A stretch of 36,690 nt of DNA from Sulfurovum sp. (GCA_024763175.1 JANTGA010000008.1:1-36690), one strand, 5' to 3'; shown: positions 1-7,765, counted from the first letter of the stretch. Program-made: numbers and translations. The notes: generated by a model from the sequence alone, not told the origin.

Positions 1-191
1 ATTCCGGCGATGTAGTCCAAGTCGTAGCTCTTGTAGCGCGTCTCGAGGTGATTCATCAGGGTGCTGAATGCTTTTGGGTTGTTGAGCAGCGTCGAGATAT
101 CTTTGAAGATAATTCCGGGTTTTGGAAAATCGGGGATATCACGGATACTTCCGAGGATGATCTCTCTATCTTTTTGGGTTAGGGTGCTCAT
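1..191 (-). CDS. apt: Adenine phosphoribosyltransferase, N-terminal part (runs off window start)
   Basis: Reading the minus strand from an ATG at 191 gives about 63 residues with no stop before the window edge, so only the N-terminus is present. The stretch [18 protein letters not shown] at about residues 19-36 is the typical opening of bacterial Apt, which converts adenine and PRPP to AMP in purine salvage. A Shine-Dalgarno-like AGGAAG lies just upstream of the ATG. It follows rpiB in the same orientation, separated by the duplicated 133-bp unit, and may share its transcript. The PRPP-binding motif would lie outside the window. The family call rests on the N-terminal signature alone but is distinctive. 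Confidence 0.88.
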   Translation of the reverse strand, partial: MSTLTQKDREIILGSIRDIPDFPKPGIIFKDISTLLNNPKAFSTLMNHLETRYKSYDLDYIAG

Positions 192-210
192 TTTCTTCCT
201 TTGTATGTGG

Positions 211-343
211 ATATCGGAATCGGAGACTTTAGTCCCGAACAATAGCGGAGGCAAAGCCTTCCGGTTCCAAAATAATTTGCAAAAACTTTGCCTTTATCCC
301 AGATCAGATCCGAAGCTGCAACCCTCTTCAATCTTGCCGACGC
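211..343. repeat. 133-bp direct repeat, copy 1 (tandem duplication)
   Basis: This copy is directly abutted by a second copy at 344-476. By eye the two differ at 7 of 133 positions. The first 75 or so bases are identical, and the differences cluster in the half that corresponds to the rpiB 3' end. Read on the minus strand, copy 1 still carries a decayed version of the rpiB tail (GKIEEGCSFGSDLG). Short inverted repeats lie inside the unit: CGG-A-GACT/AGTC-CCG near its left end, and GGAGGC-AAA-GCCTTCC. Confidence 0.93.
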
Positions 344-476
344 ATATCGGAATCGGAGACTTTAGTCCCGAACAATAGCGGAGGCAAAGCCTTCCGGTTC
401 CAAAATAATTTGCAAAAACGCTGCCTTTAGCCCAGGTCAGATCCGAAACTGAAACCCTCTTCGATCTTGCCGACGC
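344..476. repeat. 133-bp direct repeat, copy 2, overlapping the rpiB 3' end
   Basis: This is the second copy of the tandem unit that starts at 211. Its right-hand 50 bases encode the last 16 residues and stop codon of rpiB on the minus strand, so the duplicated unit is the rpiB tail plus downstream sequence. The hairpin-forming segments are conserved in both copies and could act on the rpiB-apt transcript as an attenuator or processing site. That role is inferred only. Confidence 0.93.
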
Positions 477-882
477 GTCCACTATGGCGTCCGCCTTCAA
501 ATTCGGTATTGCAAAAGGCATCGATGATACTCTCGATCACTCCTTTGCCCACGACACGCTCTCCAAATGCGAGGATATTGGCATCATTGTGCGCTCTGGA
601 CATCGCTGCGGTGTAGGCATCGTGACAGAGAGCTGCACGGATCCCCTGGACTTTATTGGCGGCGATAGAGATACCGATACCGGTACCGCAGATGACGATA
701 CCGAAGCTTCCTTCATCTGCGATGACAGCTTTGGCACACTTGTGTGCATAGTCGGGATAGTCAACTCTATCAGCCGAGTCGGGTCCCAGATCGATGATCT
801 CGTGGCCGAGTGAGCGGATATACTCTTTGACAAATGCCTTGACGGCGTAACCTGCGTGATCTGTTGCGATATAAAATTTCAT
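427..882 (-). CDS. rpiB: Ribose-5-phosphate isomerase B
   Basis: The 151-residue protein matches the RpiB/LacAB family, which interconverts ribose 5-phosphate and ribulose 5-phosphate in the cytoplasm (pentose phosphate pathway). Visible signatures are the N-terminal ATDHAG (Asp8-His9), the active-site Cys65 in ICGTGIG, SRAHNDANIL around residues 95-104, and a near C-terminal FEGGRHSGRV. ATG at 882 is preceded by AAAGGAA. The last 14 or so residues (GKIEEGFSFGSDLG) are encoded inside the 133-bp tandem repeat, so the natural terminus may have been altered, although total length is normal. The next gene downstream is apt. Confidence 0.93.
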   Translation of the reverse strand: MKFYIATDHAGYAVKAFVKEYIRSLGHEIIDLGPDSADRVDYPDYAHKCAKAVIADEGSFGIVICGTGIGISIAANKVQGIRAALCHDAYTAAMSRAHNDANILAFGERVVGKGVIESIIDAFCNTEFEGGRHSGRVGKIEEGFSFGSDLG

Positions 883-917
883 GATATTCCTTTTGTGATT
901 GCTATTGTATCATTGGG

Positions 918-1562
918 CTACAGCAGCCACTTAACGATCCAGCCGACAGGCTGGAAGAGATAGGCGGAGAGCGGCGTAAACAAGACGGCTATCAGCACAA
1001 GCATACCAAAAGGGGCTACTTTGTCATAGAGAGCCGTGAAGCCTTTGAGATTCCATCCTTCGGCGAGATAGCGGACGGCATTGGCGCCATCCAGAGGCGG
1101 TATCGGCCAGAGGTTGAATATCCCCAGCAGTACATTGATGACAACACTCTGATAGAAAAAATAAGCCATAAAGGCACTCAGCAGAGAGTCTGGGTGCGAT
1201 ACCAGAGGAAAGATCGCTGCACAGATCGCTGCCAATATAAAGTTGTAGGTGATGCCCGCTAGTGAGACGGCAACAGCTGCATTGGTGCCACCGTTTCTGA
1301 TGACAGTGGAGATGTTGATCGGTACAGGTTTGGCCCATCCGAAGATAAAGGGTGTTCCGCTGAGATAGAGAACAGCCGGGACAAGGATCGTTCCGACAGG
1401 ATCGATGTGTACCAGCGGATTGATACTGAGCCGTCCCTGACTTTTGGCGGTGGAATCTCCATACTTGTAGGCGACCCATCCGTGCATAATTTCGTGTCCG
1501 ATAATCGCAACAGCCAGTGCTATCACCATCGAAACCAATTTGATTATTTCTACCTCACTCAC
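918..1562 (-). CDS. Site-2-type intramembrane zinc metalloprotease (M50 family)
   Basis: This 214-residue integral membrane protein carries HEIMH at residues 23-27 (zinc ligands and catalytic Glu) inside the first hydrophobic segment, and NLWPIPPLDG at about 150-159, which supplies the third zinc ligand, Asp158. This is the compact M50B layout seen in SpoIVFB/YwhC-like proteins, with about five or six membrane segments and no PDZ domain. The start is GTG at 1562, with AGGAAC just upstream. It lies 15 bp after the lepB stop, so folD, lepB and this gene look like one operon that handles membrane or exported proteins among other things. The substrate cannot be told from sequence. Confidence 0.87.
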   Translation of the reverse strand: MSEVEIIKLVSMVIALAVAIIGHEIMHGWVAYKYGDSTAKSQGRLSINPLVHIDPVGTILVPAVLYLSGTPFIFGWAKPVPINISTVIRNGGTNAAVAVSLAGITYNFILAAICAAIFPLVSHPDSLLSAFMAYFFYQSVVINVLLGIFNLWPIPPLDGANAVRYLAEGWNLKGFTALYDKVAPFGMLVLIAVLFTPLSAYLFQPVGWIVKWLL

Positions 1563-1577
1563 TTGCTTGTTCCTGCC

Positions 1578-2555
1578 CTACTGTATGGGTTCTTCGAGTT
1601 GAATCGATTCGATACGGCGTCCGATACGTCCCCACCGTACAGTGTAGCGCTCTTTGTTCCAGAGTGCTTCGCACTCCTTGGAGTCGATAGCGATCGCGCC
1701 GCAGACTCTTCGGAGACCTTCATTGTTTTTTCCTGATCCGTACTTGTCGTCTCCTTTGAGCATCTTCTTGTAGCTTCGATGCTCCAGACTGAAGTAGATC
1801 AGCCAGGGCTTTCCAACGATCAGGTTATAGGGTACAGAGCCCCAGAAGCGGCTGTCGTTGGAGTTGTCACGGTTGTCTCCTATCATATAGTAGTGGTCGG
1901 GTTCAACTTTTTTGTAGAGCGCATTGACAGGGCGATTGTTGACGGTATACTCAGGAGCATGAAGATCCTGGATATAGACTGGACTCATATCGATCTCTTT
2001 ATCATAGAGATAGTATTTGAGCAGCGATTCGAAGATATTATCCTTACCCTCGGGAAGATACTGAATTCCCGGATATTTATCCATATAAGGATTGGAGACC
2101 CAGAGTTTATTTCGAAGCTTAAAAATTTTCGCTTCTGGATAGTTGGCTTTGATGTAGTCGTCTCCCTCATGGAAGTGTATCAACAGTGTTTTGTCGAGAT
2201 AGATCAGCTCATCTCCGCCCACGGCCACGCAGCGCTTGACATAATGGACTTTATGGTTTTTTGGATAGCGGAAGATGACGATATCTTCTCTTTGCGGTTT
2301 TGGTCCTTCGATCAGGTGTCCGTTGCCGAATATATCAGGTAAAACCGGCACTTCAAGCCAGGGGAGGTGAGGCGTAGGGATACCGTAGCTGAACTTTTTG
2401 GCAAAAAGAAAATCACCGATAAGCAGCGTACGCTTCATAGAGCCGCTGGGGATCACAAAAGATTGCGCAACAAAAAATATGAGGAACAGAACGATAATCA
2501 CTGTACCCGTCCACGTGCCGGAAAAGTGAATGAGCTTATTGATAAAATTTTTCAT
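1578..2555 (-). CDS. lepB: Signal peptidase I
   Basis: The 325-residue protein has one N-terminal membrane anchor (about residues 15-32). It is followed by SGSM with catalytic Ser39, YVKRCVAVGGDE with general-base Lys107, and the family box GDNRDNSNDSRFWG near residues 225-240. It removes signal peptides from exported proteins on the periplasmic face. A segment of roughly 80 residues between the Lys box and the GDNRDN box contains many charged and aromatic residues and is an insert typical of Gram-negative LepB. Its ATG overlaps the folD stop (ATGA), indicating translational coupling. The M50 protease follows 15 bp downstream. Confidence 0.95.
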   Translation of the reverse strand: MKNFINKLIHFSGTWTGTVIIVLFLIFFVAQSFVIPSGSMKRTLLIGDFLFAKKFSYGIPTPHLPWLEVPVLPDIFGNGHLIEGPKPQREDIVIFRYPKNHKVHYVKRCVAVGGDELIYLDKTLLIHFHEGDDYIKANYPEAKIFKLRNKLWVSNPYMDKYPGIQYLPEGKDNIFESLLKYYLYDKEIDMSPVYIQDLHAPEYTVNNRPVNALYKKVEPDHYYMIGDNRDNSNDSRFWGSVPYNLIVGKPWLIYFSLEHRSYKKMLKGDDKYGSGKNNEGLRRVCGAIAIDSKECEALWNKERYTVRWGRIGRRIESIQLEEPIQ

Positions 2556-3400
2556 GCGTCTCTCTTTTTAGCAGATTTGAGGGTATTTTCGAGCAGCATC
2601 GCGATCGTCATCGGACCGACACCGCCGGGTACAGGCGTGATATGGCTGCATTTTTTGCTGACTTCTGGGAAGTCGACATCCCCGACCAGGGAGCCATCCT
2701 CGATGCGGTTGATCCCGATATCGATGACGATCGCCCCTTCTTTGACCATATCGGCCTTGATCAGTCCCGGTACACCGACACCGACAACGACGATATCAGC
2801 TGCGAGGGTGTGCGTCTTGAGGTCTTTGGTGTAGATATGGGTGATGGTGACGGTAGCATTGGCATTGAGCAGGAGACTCGCCATCGGTTTGCCGACGATA
2901 TTGCTGGCGCCTACGACACAGACATCTTTGCCTTCGAGATCGATATCATACGCATCAAACATCTTCATCACACCCAGCGGGGTGCAGGCGACAAAGCCGT
3001 CGAGCCCCGTCACGAGTCTGCCTACATTGTAGGGATGGAAACCGTCGACATCTTTTTTGGGGTCGATGACTTCGAGGATCTTGTCTGTATCGATATGTTT
3101 GGGGAGTGGAAGCTGTACCAGTATTCCATCGATGCGGGGATTGTCATTCATCATCTTGATCGTAGCGATGATCTCATCCTGACTGATGGTGTCGGGCATA
3201 TGGTGTGTGATGGAGTAGAAGCCTACTTTTTCACAGGCTTTGGCCTTCATCTTGACATAGGCATGGCTTGCCGGGTCATCACCGATGAGGATCACTGCCA
3301 GGCCGGGAACGATATTTTTTTCCCGCTTGAGTGCCTCGACCGATTCGGCCACACCCTCCTGAATTTTATTTGCGAGAGATTTTCCATCGATCAGTTGCAT
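2552..3400 (-). CDS. folD: Bifunctional methylene-THF dehydrogenase / methenyl-THF cyclohydrolase
   Basis: The 282-residue cytoplasmic enzyme interconverts 5,10-methylene- and 10-formyl-tetrahydrofolate. Signatures are YVKMKAKACEKVG (catalytic Tyr48 and Lys52 from the chosen start), VDGFHPYNVGRL, the dinucleotide-binding segment GASNIVGKPM, and the C-terminal PVPGGVGPMTIAMLLENT. I chose ATG at 3400, beginning MQLIDGK. An in-frame GTG at 3409 would add three residues but has no ribosome-binding site. Its stop overlaps the lepB start. A TATAAT sits about 63 bp upstream of the ATG. Confidence 0.94.
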   Translation of the reverse strand: MQLIDGKSLANKIQEGVAESVEALKREKNIVPGLAVILIGDDPASHAYVKMKAKACEKVGFYSITHHMPDTISQDEIIATIKMMNDNPRIDGILVQLPLPKHIDTDKILEVIDPKKDVDGFHPYNVGRLVTGLDGFVACTPLGVMKMFDAYDIDLEGKDVCVVGASNIVGKPMASLLLNANATVTITHIYTKDLKTHTLAADIVVVGVGVPGLIKADMVKEGAIVIDIGINRIEDGSLVGDVDFPEVSKKCSHITPVPGGVGPMTIAMLLENTLKSAKKRDA

Positions 3401-3461
3401 TTCTTTCACTTTCGCAGATCATAAAGCTTTTGGTTTAGATCAGCCTACATAAATTTTTGGG

Positions 3462-3468
3462 TATTATA
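3462..3468. promoter_or_regulatory. Near-palindromic -10 region between folD and the cytochrome gene
   Basis: TATTATA reads as TATAAT on the minus strand (3463-3468, toward folD-lepB-M50) and as TATTAT on the plus strand (3462-3467, toward the cytochrome c gene at 3520). Both genes point away from this site and no other strong -10 is visible, so it may serve both directions. No convincing -35 is seen, which is usual for Campylobacterota. Confidence 0.5.
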
Positions 3469-3519
3469 TCGAAATAAATTTAGGGCAGATGAGAGAGTTG
3501 TCGCAAGTACGGAGTTTTT

Positions 3520-3900
3520 GTGAAAAAAATATATTTTTTACTTCCTCTTCTTTTGGTAGCGGGAGAGGATTTTATTTCTGATTTTGAGTATAGAGAAATG
3601 CTCTATCGAAACCCCAGAGGTGTCAGTTGTGCCGCCTGTCATGGAGAGCATGGAGAAGGCAAAGATATCGTCTCCTATCGGGATGACGACAATCAAACCA
3701 TCACGATCAGGGGTGTAGATATTGGCCACAAAACACTTGCAGAGATTGAAGCGGTTGTTGCCAGAAACCATCCTGTGATGCCCAAATATTATCTCACACA
3801 CGAGGAGATCGAAGCGATCTATACCTATCTGCAGCAGGTCAATTCTGAGAAAGATGAGAGTATGGCTGAGTTGGAAAATGAGCAAAATATTACAGAGTGA
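3520..3900 (+). CDS. Small periplasmic cytochrome c
   Basis: The 126-residue protein has a short signal peptide (residues 1-14, ending LLLVAG), one heme c site CAACH (Cys37, Cys40, His41), and a probable distal ligand Met87 in HPVMPKY. It therefore resembles a monoheme class I cytochrome c that carries electrons in the periplasm. The C-terminal 15 or so residues are acidic. The start is GTG at 3520, preceded by CGGAG; no better ATG precedes the signal sequence. The 3' end overlaps that of the convergent antiporter gene by 11 bp. The electron donor and acceptor are unknown. Confidence 0.82.
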   Translation: MKKIYFLLPLLLVAGEDFISDFEYREMLYRNPRGVSCAACHGEHGEGKDIVSYRDDDNQTITIRGVDIGHKTLAEIEAVVARNHPVMPKYYLTHEEIEAIYTYLQQVNSEKDESMAELENEQNITE

Positions 3901-5269
3901 GCCATCCTGCTATCAAGAAAGCCACGGCTGCGAGAACCCCACCGATGATCGCGTAAGGTATCTGTGTGCGGACATGTTCGATATGATCACATCCGGCTGC
4001 CATCGATGAGATGATCGTCGTATCAGAGATCGGGGAGGCGTGGTCTCCAAAGATACCACCGGAGATGACAGCCGCGATCACCAGCGGCAGATCGAGGTGC
4101 ATCATCGCTCCCAGAGAGAGAGCGATCGGCATCATGATGGAGAAGGTTCCCCAGCTGGTTCCCGTCGAAAAAGCGGTGATGGCAGAGACAAGAAAGATCA
4201 GCAGCGGCAGGATCACGACGGGGATATTGCCCTGGAGGATATGCGCCAGATATCCTGCTGTACCCAGATCCTGTATCACTTTCCCGATGAAGAGTGCCAG
4301 AAGCATGATGATCATGACGGGAATCATATCTCCGATGCCCCGATAGAGTGAGTGGAAGTAGGCTTTGTGCTTCATGATCCTCGCAGGGATATAATAGAGG
4401 TACATAAAGATGAGCGTGATGATCACTGCATAATAGACAGAAGTTGAACCGCTGCCCTTGAAGATATCGCCTTTGCCTGTAATGTAGAGTATAGCAGGCG
4501 CTGAGAGTACCATGACCACGAGAGGCAGGAGCATTTGCCAGAGAGAGGATTGTCCCGGGTGTCTTTCTGACTCCTGGAGATATGCTATGGCTTTGGCTGA
4601 GCGCATCGGGCCGATATCTGCATCGAAGAAGATCACAACAAGCACGATGATCAAGGTAAAAATAGCATAAAAGTTGAAAGGGATAGAAGCAACCAGAAGC
4701 GAGACAGCATCCCCTTCGATGACATTGCCTTCGATCGCTGCGAGGATCAGGCCCAGCAGCAGGGCACCCCAGCCATTGAGAGGGATGAGTGAACAGACCG
4801 GTGCCGAGGTGGAGTCGCAGATGTAGGCGAGCTTCTCTCTGGAGACACCGTTTTTGTCACAGAGCGGTTTGGCGACAGTGCCGGCGACCATCGAAGTGAT
4901 GGAGGATTCGATGAAGATAATCACCCCGATGAAGTACGCCAGGAACATCGCGCCGCGAGGTGAATCGATACGCGTTGCCTTCTTGCTGAGGTAGTTCACG
5001 AACCGTTCTACCGCTCCGCTCTCTTCAAGTATTTTGATGATCGATCCGACCAGAAGCACAAAGATCAACGTCTTGGTGATCCACCCTTCCGAAAAGAGCG
5101 CAATGATCCCGTCAAATGTTGCAAAAAAAGCACTGCCCGGATGATACCCGGTCAATACAAGTTCTCCGACAAATATTCCTCCAAAGAGGGAGATGATCAC
5201 ATCTTTTGTTATAATAGCCAATATAATTGTTAGCAGAGGGATTGCTAATGATAAGATTCCATATTCCAT
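3890..5269 (-). CDS. NhaC-family Na+/H+ antiporter (or related ion/substrate exchanger)
   Basis: The 459-residue polytopic membrane protein has about 11-12 hydrophobic segments. NhaC-family signatures include GTVAKPLCDKNGVSREKLAY and STSAPVCSLIPLNGW in the middle, then TGTSWGTFSIMMPIALSLG and GGIFGDHASPISDTTIISS near the end. The family exchanges Na+ for H+, although some members exchange organic substrates. I start it at ATG 5269 (MEYGILSLA); an open frame upstream to 5398 is antisense to the next gene and lacks hydrophobic character. No Shine-Dalgarno precedes this ATG, while TGGTATAAT lies 7 bp before it, so the mRNA may be leaderless. Confidence 0.88.
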   Translation of the reverse strand: MEYGILSLAIPLLTIILAIITKDVIISLFGGIFVGELVLTGYHPGSAFFATFDGIIALFSEGWITKTLIFVLLVGSIIKILEESGAVERFVNYLSKKATRIDSPRGAMFLAYFIGVIIFIESSITSMVAGTVAKPLCDKNGVSREKLAYICDSTSAPVCSLIPLNGWGALLLGLILAAIEGNVIEGDAVSLLVASIPFNFYAIFTLIIVLVVIFFDADIGPMRSAKAIAYLQESERHPGQSSLWQMLLPLVVMVLSAPAILYITGKGDIFKGSGSTSVYYAVIITLIFMYLYYIPARIMKHKAYFHSLYRGIGDMIPVMIIMLLALFIGKVIQDLGTAGYLAHILQGNIPVVILPLLIFLVSAITAFSTGTSWGTFSIMMPIALSLGAMMHLDLPLVIAAVISGGIFGDHASPISDTTIISSMAAGCDHIEHVRTQIPYAIIGGVLAAVAFLIAGWLTL

Positions 5270-5276
5270 AAAGAGG

Positions 5277-5285
5277 ATTATACCA
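5277..5285 (-). promoter_or_regulatory. Extended -10 element directly before the antiporter start
   Basis: On the minus strand this reads TGGTATAAT, a perfect extended -10 (TGnTATAAT). It ends 7 bp before the antiporter ATG at 5269, which would place transcription initiation at or next to the start codon. On the plus strand the same 15-bp interval holds AGAGGA, the ribosome-binding site of the divergent gene at 5285. Confidence 0.55.
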
Positions 5286-5995
5286 TGAAAATATTTGCCG
5301 CAGTACTGCTCGCTCTGACACTTTTGACAGCCGCCCCGAAGCCTCTCTTGCCTCAGGATACGAAACAGCTGATCGTTGTCACAGCCAAAGATTGGCACAC
5401 TCCTGATGCGACACTACAGCGATATGAAATAAAGAATGGCGAGTGGAAGCAGGTCGGCAAAAGCTTCCAGGTGATCACCGGCAAAAACGGTCTGGGATGG
5501 GGGAGGGGAATGCACCAGATCCCCAAAAATGCGAAATTCATCAAAAAAGAGGGAGATGGCAAAGCACCTGCGGGTATCTTCAGGCTCAAAAATTCCTTTG
5601 GGTATCAAGCTTTCAAGATCGACTATCCTTATAGTGTCTACAGGGAGACAGATCACTGCGTGGATGATGGCAAATCCAAGCGGTATAACCAGATCATCGA
5701 CAGTACAAAGGTAAAAAAAGATTATAAGAGTTACGAGCATATGAAATTCCCCAAAAACTACTATAAATATGGCTTGGTTGTCGATCATAACCCCAAAGCG
5801 ATACCGGGGGCAGGCTCCTGTATCTTCATGCATATCAAAAAGCCCAACCACATCCCTACTGTCGGCTGTACGGCGATGCGCGAAAGTGAGATCAAAACGC
5901 TTCTGAAATGGCTCGACCCCAAGAAGGATCCATTGCTGATACAAGCGCCGCTAAGCGAGATGCCGAAACTGCTGCCGTTTGAACCCGGACAATAG
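5285..5995 (+). CDS. Exported L,D-transpeptidase (YkuD)-like protein
   Basis: The 236-residue protein has a signal peptide (about residues 1-17). A YkuD-like catalytic core near its C-terminus includes FMHI with His183 and PTVGCTAM with nucleophile Cys195. Family members cross-link, trim or attach proteins to peptidoglycan in the periplasm; Campylobacterota relatives influence cell shape. The segment KAPAGIFRLKNSFGY (about 93-107) is the family's conserved substrate-loop region. ATG at 5285 is preceded by AGAGGA. It is divergent from the antiporter with only 15 bp between start codons and convergent with the small gene at 6019. Whether it acts as transpeptidase or carboxypeptidase cannot be judged. 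Confidence 0.84.
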   Translation: MKIFAAVLLALTLLTAAPKPLLPQDTKQLIVVTAKDWHTPDATLQRYEIKNGEWKQVGKSFQVITGKNGLGWGRGMHQIPKNAKFIKKEGDGKAPAGIFRLKNSFGYQAFKIDYPYSVYRETDHCVDDGKSKRYNQIIDSTKVKKDYKSYEHMKFPKNYYKYGLVVDHNPKAIPGAGSCIFMHIKKPNHIPTVGCTAMRESEIKTLLKWLDPKKDPLLIQAPLSEMPKLLPFEPGQ

Positions 5996-6018
5996 GAATG
6001 AGACACTGTCCTCGGGGT

Positions 6019-6348
6019 TTATCCCTTGGCATCATCATCTATCTTCACATCGATGCTGCCGCTTACTAAGAGCTTTTTGTCCTGATACCACAGTGTGGAT
6101 TCGATTTGAGGAAAAACCTCCGTCATGATTTGCAGAGGAGCACTATTCCAGTCTTTAAGATTTTCAGGCATATCCCAGCCGGTATTTTTCAGGATATAGG
6201 AGAAGATTTGATCGAGTAGGTTGTACTGCTGCTCCACATCCTGCATATCCTTATTTTGTTCATGTTGTAATACCGTTTTGATCAACTGCTTGCGCAGGTC
6301 TCTGGAGTAGTGTGATTTTATAGTTTCGATTATTTCGTTTTTGGTCAT
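6019..6348 (-). CDS. Small conserved-looking protein of unknown function
   Basis: I do not recognise this 109-residue protein. It is soluble, mostly helical at its N-terminus (MTKNEIIETIKSHY), has no signal peptide or metal motif, and ends in a short beta-rich stretch with SGSIDVKIDDD. Support for coding comes from a clean ATG at 6348, AGAGGAT about 10 bases upstream, a TATAAT further upstream (6372-6377 on the minus strand), and a snug 23-bp convergent spacing to the L,D-transpeptidase gene. No functional link to neighbours is evident. Confidence 0.65.
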   Translation of the reverse strand: MTKNEIIETIKSHYSRDLRKQLIKTVLQHEQNKDMQDVEQQYNLLDQIFSYILKNTGWDMPENLKDWNSAPLQIMTEVFPQIESTLWYQDKKLLVSGSIDVKIDDDAKG

Positions 6349-6763
6349 GAATTATTTATCCTCTCGATAGCATTATATAGTAATCACATCGATGCAAGCC
6401 TTGGATTATGTGACATTTTTTATTTTAGCACAGGGTTGCTTGGGGAGTGGTGGATGTAGGTAAAAAGTTATCATTGTCACCAGGACTCCTCATCTTGAAT
6501 TCAGGTTTGGAACCTTTATTTTAGTTTTATAATGTCCCCACAAAAAAGAACCAATCTCAAACAATAAAAAGTGTAAACTGATATCAATACATTGGAAAAA
6601 AGCTATGAGCAAGAAACGAAAAACAATTTGAGGTTTAAAGTTAAATTTTGTGACCAATAAACGAACGTTTTGTTCTTGTATTAAAGTATATTTGAATTTT
6701 GAATATAACGGCTGACGTCATCAAAAAATTGATGTAGATTTTCCTGAACATATTCTACTGACG
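6349..6763. other. Gene-free AT-rich intergenic stretch (about 415 bp)
   Basis: I see no credible coding frame here. The left end holds the TATAAT for the 109-residue gene (6372-6377, minus). Around 6510-6530 AGGTT-TGG-AACCT is followed by a T-rich run (TTTATTTTAG), a weak terminator-like hairpin on the plus strand. Around 6660-6680 lies GAAC-GTTTT-GTTC. The composition is more AT-rich than both flanks, as in decayed or acquired DNA, but no transposase remnant is recognisable. Confidence 0.5.
6372..6377 (-). promoter_or_regulatory. -10 element for the 109-residue unknown gene
   Basis: TATAAT on the minus strand, 23 bp upstream of the ATG at 6348, with AGAGGAT between them. No -35 is evident. 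Confidence 0.45.
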
Positions 6764-7765
6764 CTAATACCCGCTGATGCTATACTGCACAAAGAACTTG
6801 ATCTTGGTTTTTTTGCGCGGTAAAGGATAATCTTTGTAAGCAATGCGGATGACTTGGAGGGTGTTTCTGTCGAGGGCTTCGTAGCCCATATATTTGTCGA
6901 GATGCAGGCCGGTGATGTTGCCGTTGGGGTGGAGGTAGAAGGAGACGACATTGGTCCCTTCCTGTCCTGTTCTGGCGGCGATTTCGGGATAGCCGTTGCG
7001 GACCAGTGCCATCTGTGTAATTCTGTGGATGATACCCAGGTTGTTTTTGATGAACTTTTTTTGCTCAGGTGAGTAGCCGTCGTATTCGCTGCCGTAGAGG
7101 TTTTTGATCATGCGCCTGGTGGCGGCGGAGGATGCATGTTGGGCGGGAGTAGGTCGTGCCAAATGGGATTGGTTGCTGCCCATCAGGGAGTTGGCCAGGG
7201 GTGAAGCGTATTGCTTGCGATGAGGCTTTTTGCGGACGACTCTTTTTTTGCTCTTTTGTTTCGGTACCTTCTTGACGATCTTCCTTTTAGGTACTTTTTT
7301 CTCCTTCTTGACGATCTTCTTTTTAGGTACTTTTTTTTCTACTTTTTTGACGATCTTTTTTTTCGTGATTTTTTTTGTCGGCTTCTCTACGCTTTTGGTG
7401 ACATTATTTTCCTGGACATCCTGCTTGGCTGTCAGGACCTTTTTCTTTTCCAGTATCTTTTTGATCGGTTCAGGTTTTTCTTGGGCGATCTCTCTGGGCT
7501 TGGGTTGCGGAGGGATGATGGGCGCAGGAGGTACGACAGGCTGAGGAGGTACCGGTATGGCTTTGGGTTTGGGAGGAGGTGCAAGCGGGACAAAATGGGA
7601 GAGATCCATCGTCATTCTTTTCTCTTGCTTGGCCGGCTGAGCAAAAAAGATATTTTCTATACTGGCCCAAAAAAGCAGGACGACCAGCAGGTGCAAAAGG
7701 ATCGAGAGGGTGAATCCTTTGAGTGTCCTGATGCTGTCGTTCTCTTCTCTTCTTTGCATTGTCAT
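6764..7765 (-). CDS. TonB-family energy-transducing protein
   Basis: The 333-residue protein has the standard TonB layout: one N-terminal membrane anchor (about residues 17-37), a Pro-rich spacer (residues 60-90, PPKPKAIPVPPQPVVPP), a long Lys-rich segment built of KKKIVKK/KVPK-like repeats (about 125-185), and a C-terminal TonB domain from about 237 to 333 with the YP.AARTGQEGTNVVSF-type core (here NGYPEIAARTGQEG). It would span the periplasm and drive outer-membrane receptors using ExbBD energy. No exbB, exbD or receptor gene is adjacent, so its partner is unknown. A second ATG two codons in is an alternative start. It is divergent from hemL. Confidence 0.86.
   Translation of the reverse strand: MTMQRREENDSIRTLKGFTLSILLHLLVVLLFWASIENIFFAQPAKQEKRMTMDLSHFVPLAPPPKPKAIPVPPQPVVPPAPIIPPQPKPREIAQEKPEPIKKILEKKKVLTAKQDVQENNVTKSVEKPTKKITKKKIVKKVEKKVPKKKIVKKEKKVPKRKIVKKVPKQKSKKRVVRKKPHRKQYASPLANSLMGSNQSHLARPTPAQHASSAATRRMIKNLYGSEYDGYSPEQKKFIKNNLGIIHRITQMALVRNGYPEIAARTGQEGTNVVSFYLHPNGNITGLHLDKYMGYEALDRNTLQVIRIAYKDYPLPRKKTKIKFFVQYSISGY
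7210..7400. repeat. Degenerate short repeats encoding the Lys-rich TonB spacer
   Basis: Segments such as TTCTTGACGATCTTC and TTTTAGGTACTTTTTTC recur four or five times. On the minus strand they encode KKxIVKK and KVPK-like units. They explain the low-complexity look of this stretch and could vary in number between strains by slippage. Confidence 0.7.

Noticed and set aside
294-521. Minus-strand frame ending in a tail similar to that of RpiB
   Set aside because: This is the decayed rpiB tail in repeat copy 1 joined to out-of-frame sequence, not a gene.
2642-3424. Plus-strand open frame of 260 codons opposite folD
   Set aside because: Antisense to folD, very Asp-rich, no start signal, no recognisable domain.
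7210-7400. Short repeats that at first look like a CRISPR or satellite array
   Set aside because: Units are irregular, have no unique spacers and encode the Lys-rich TonB spacer in frame.
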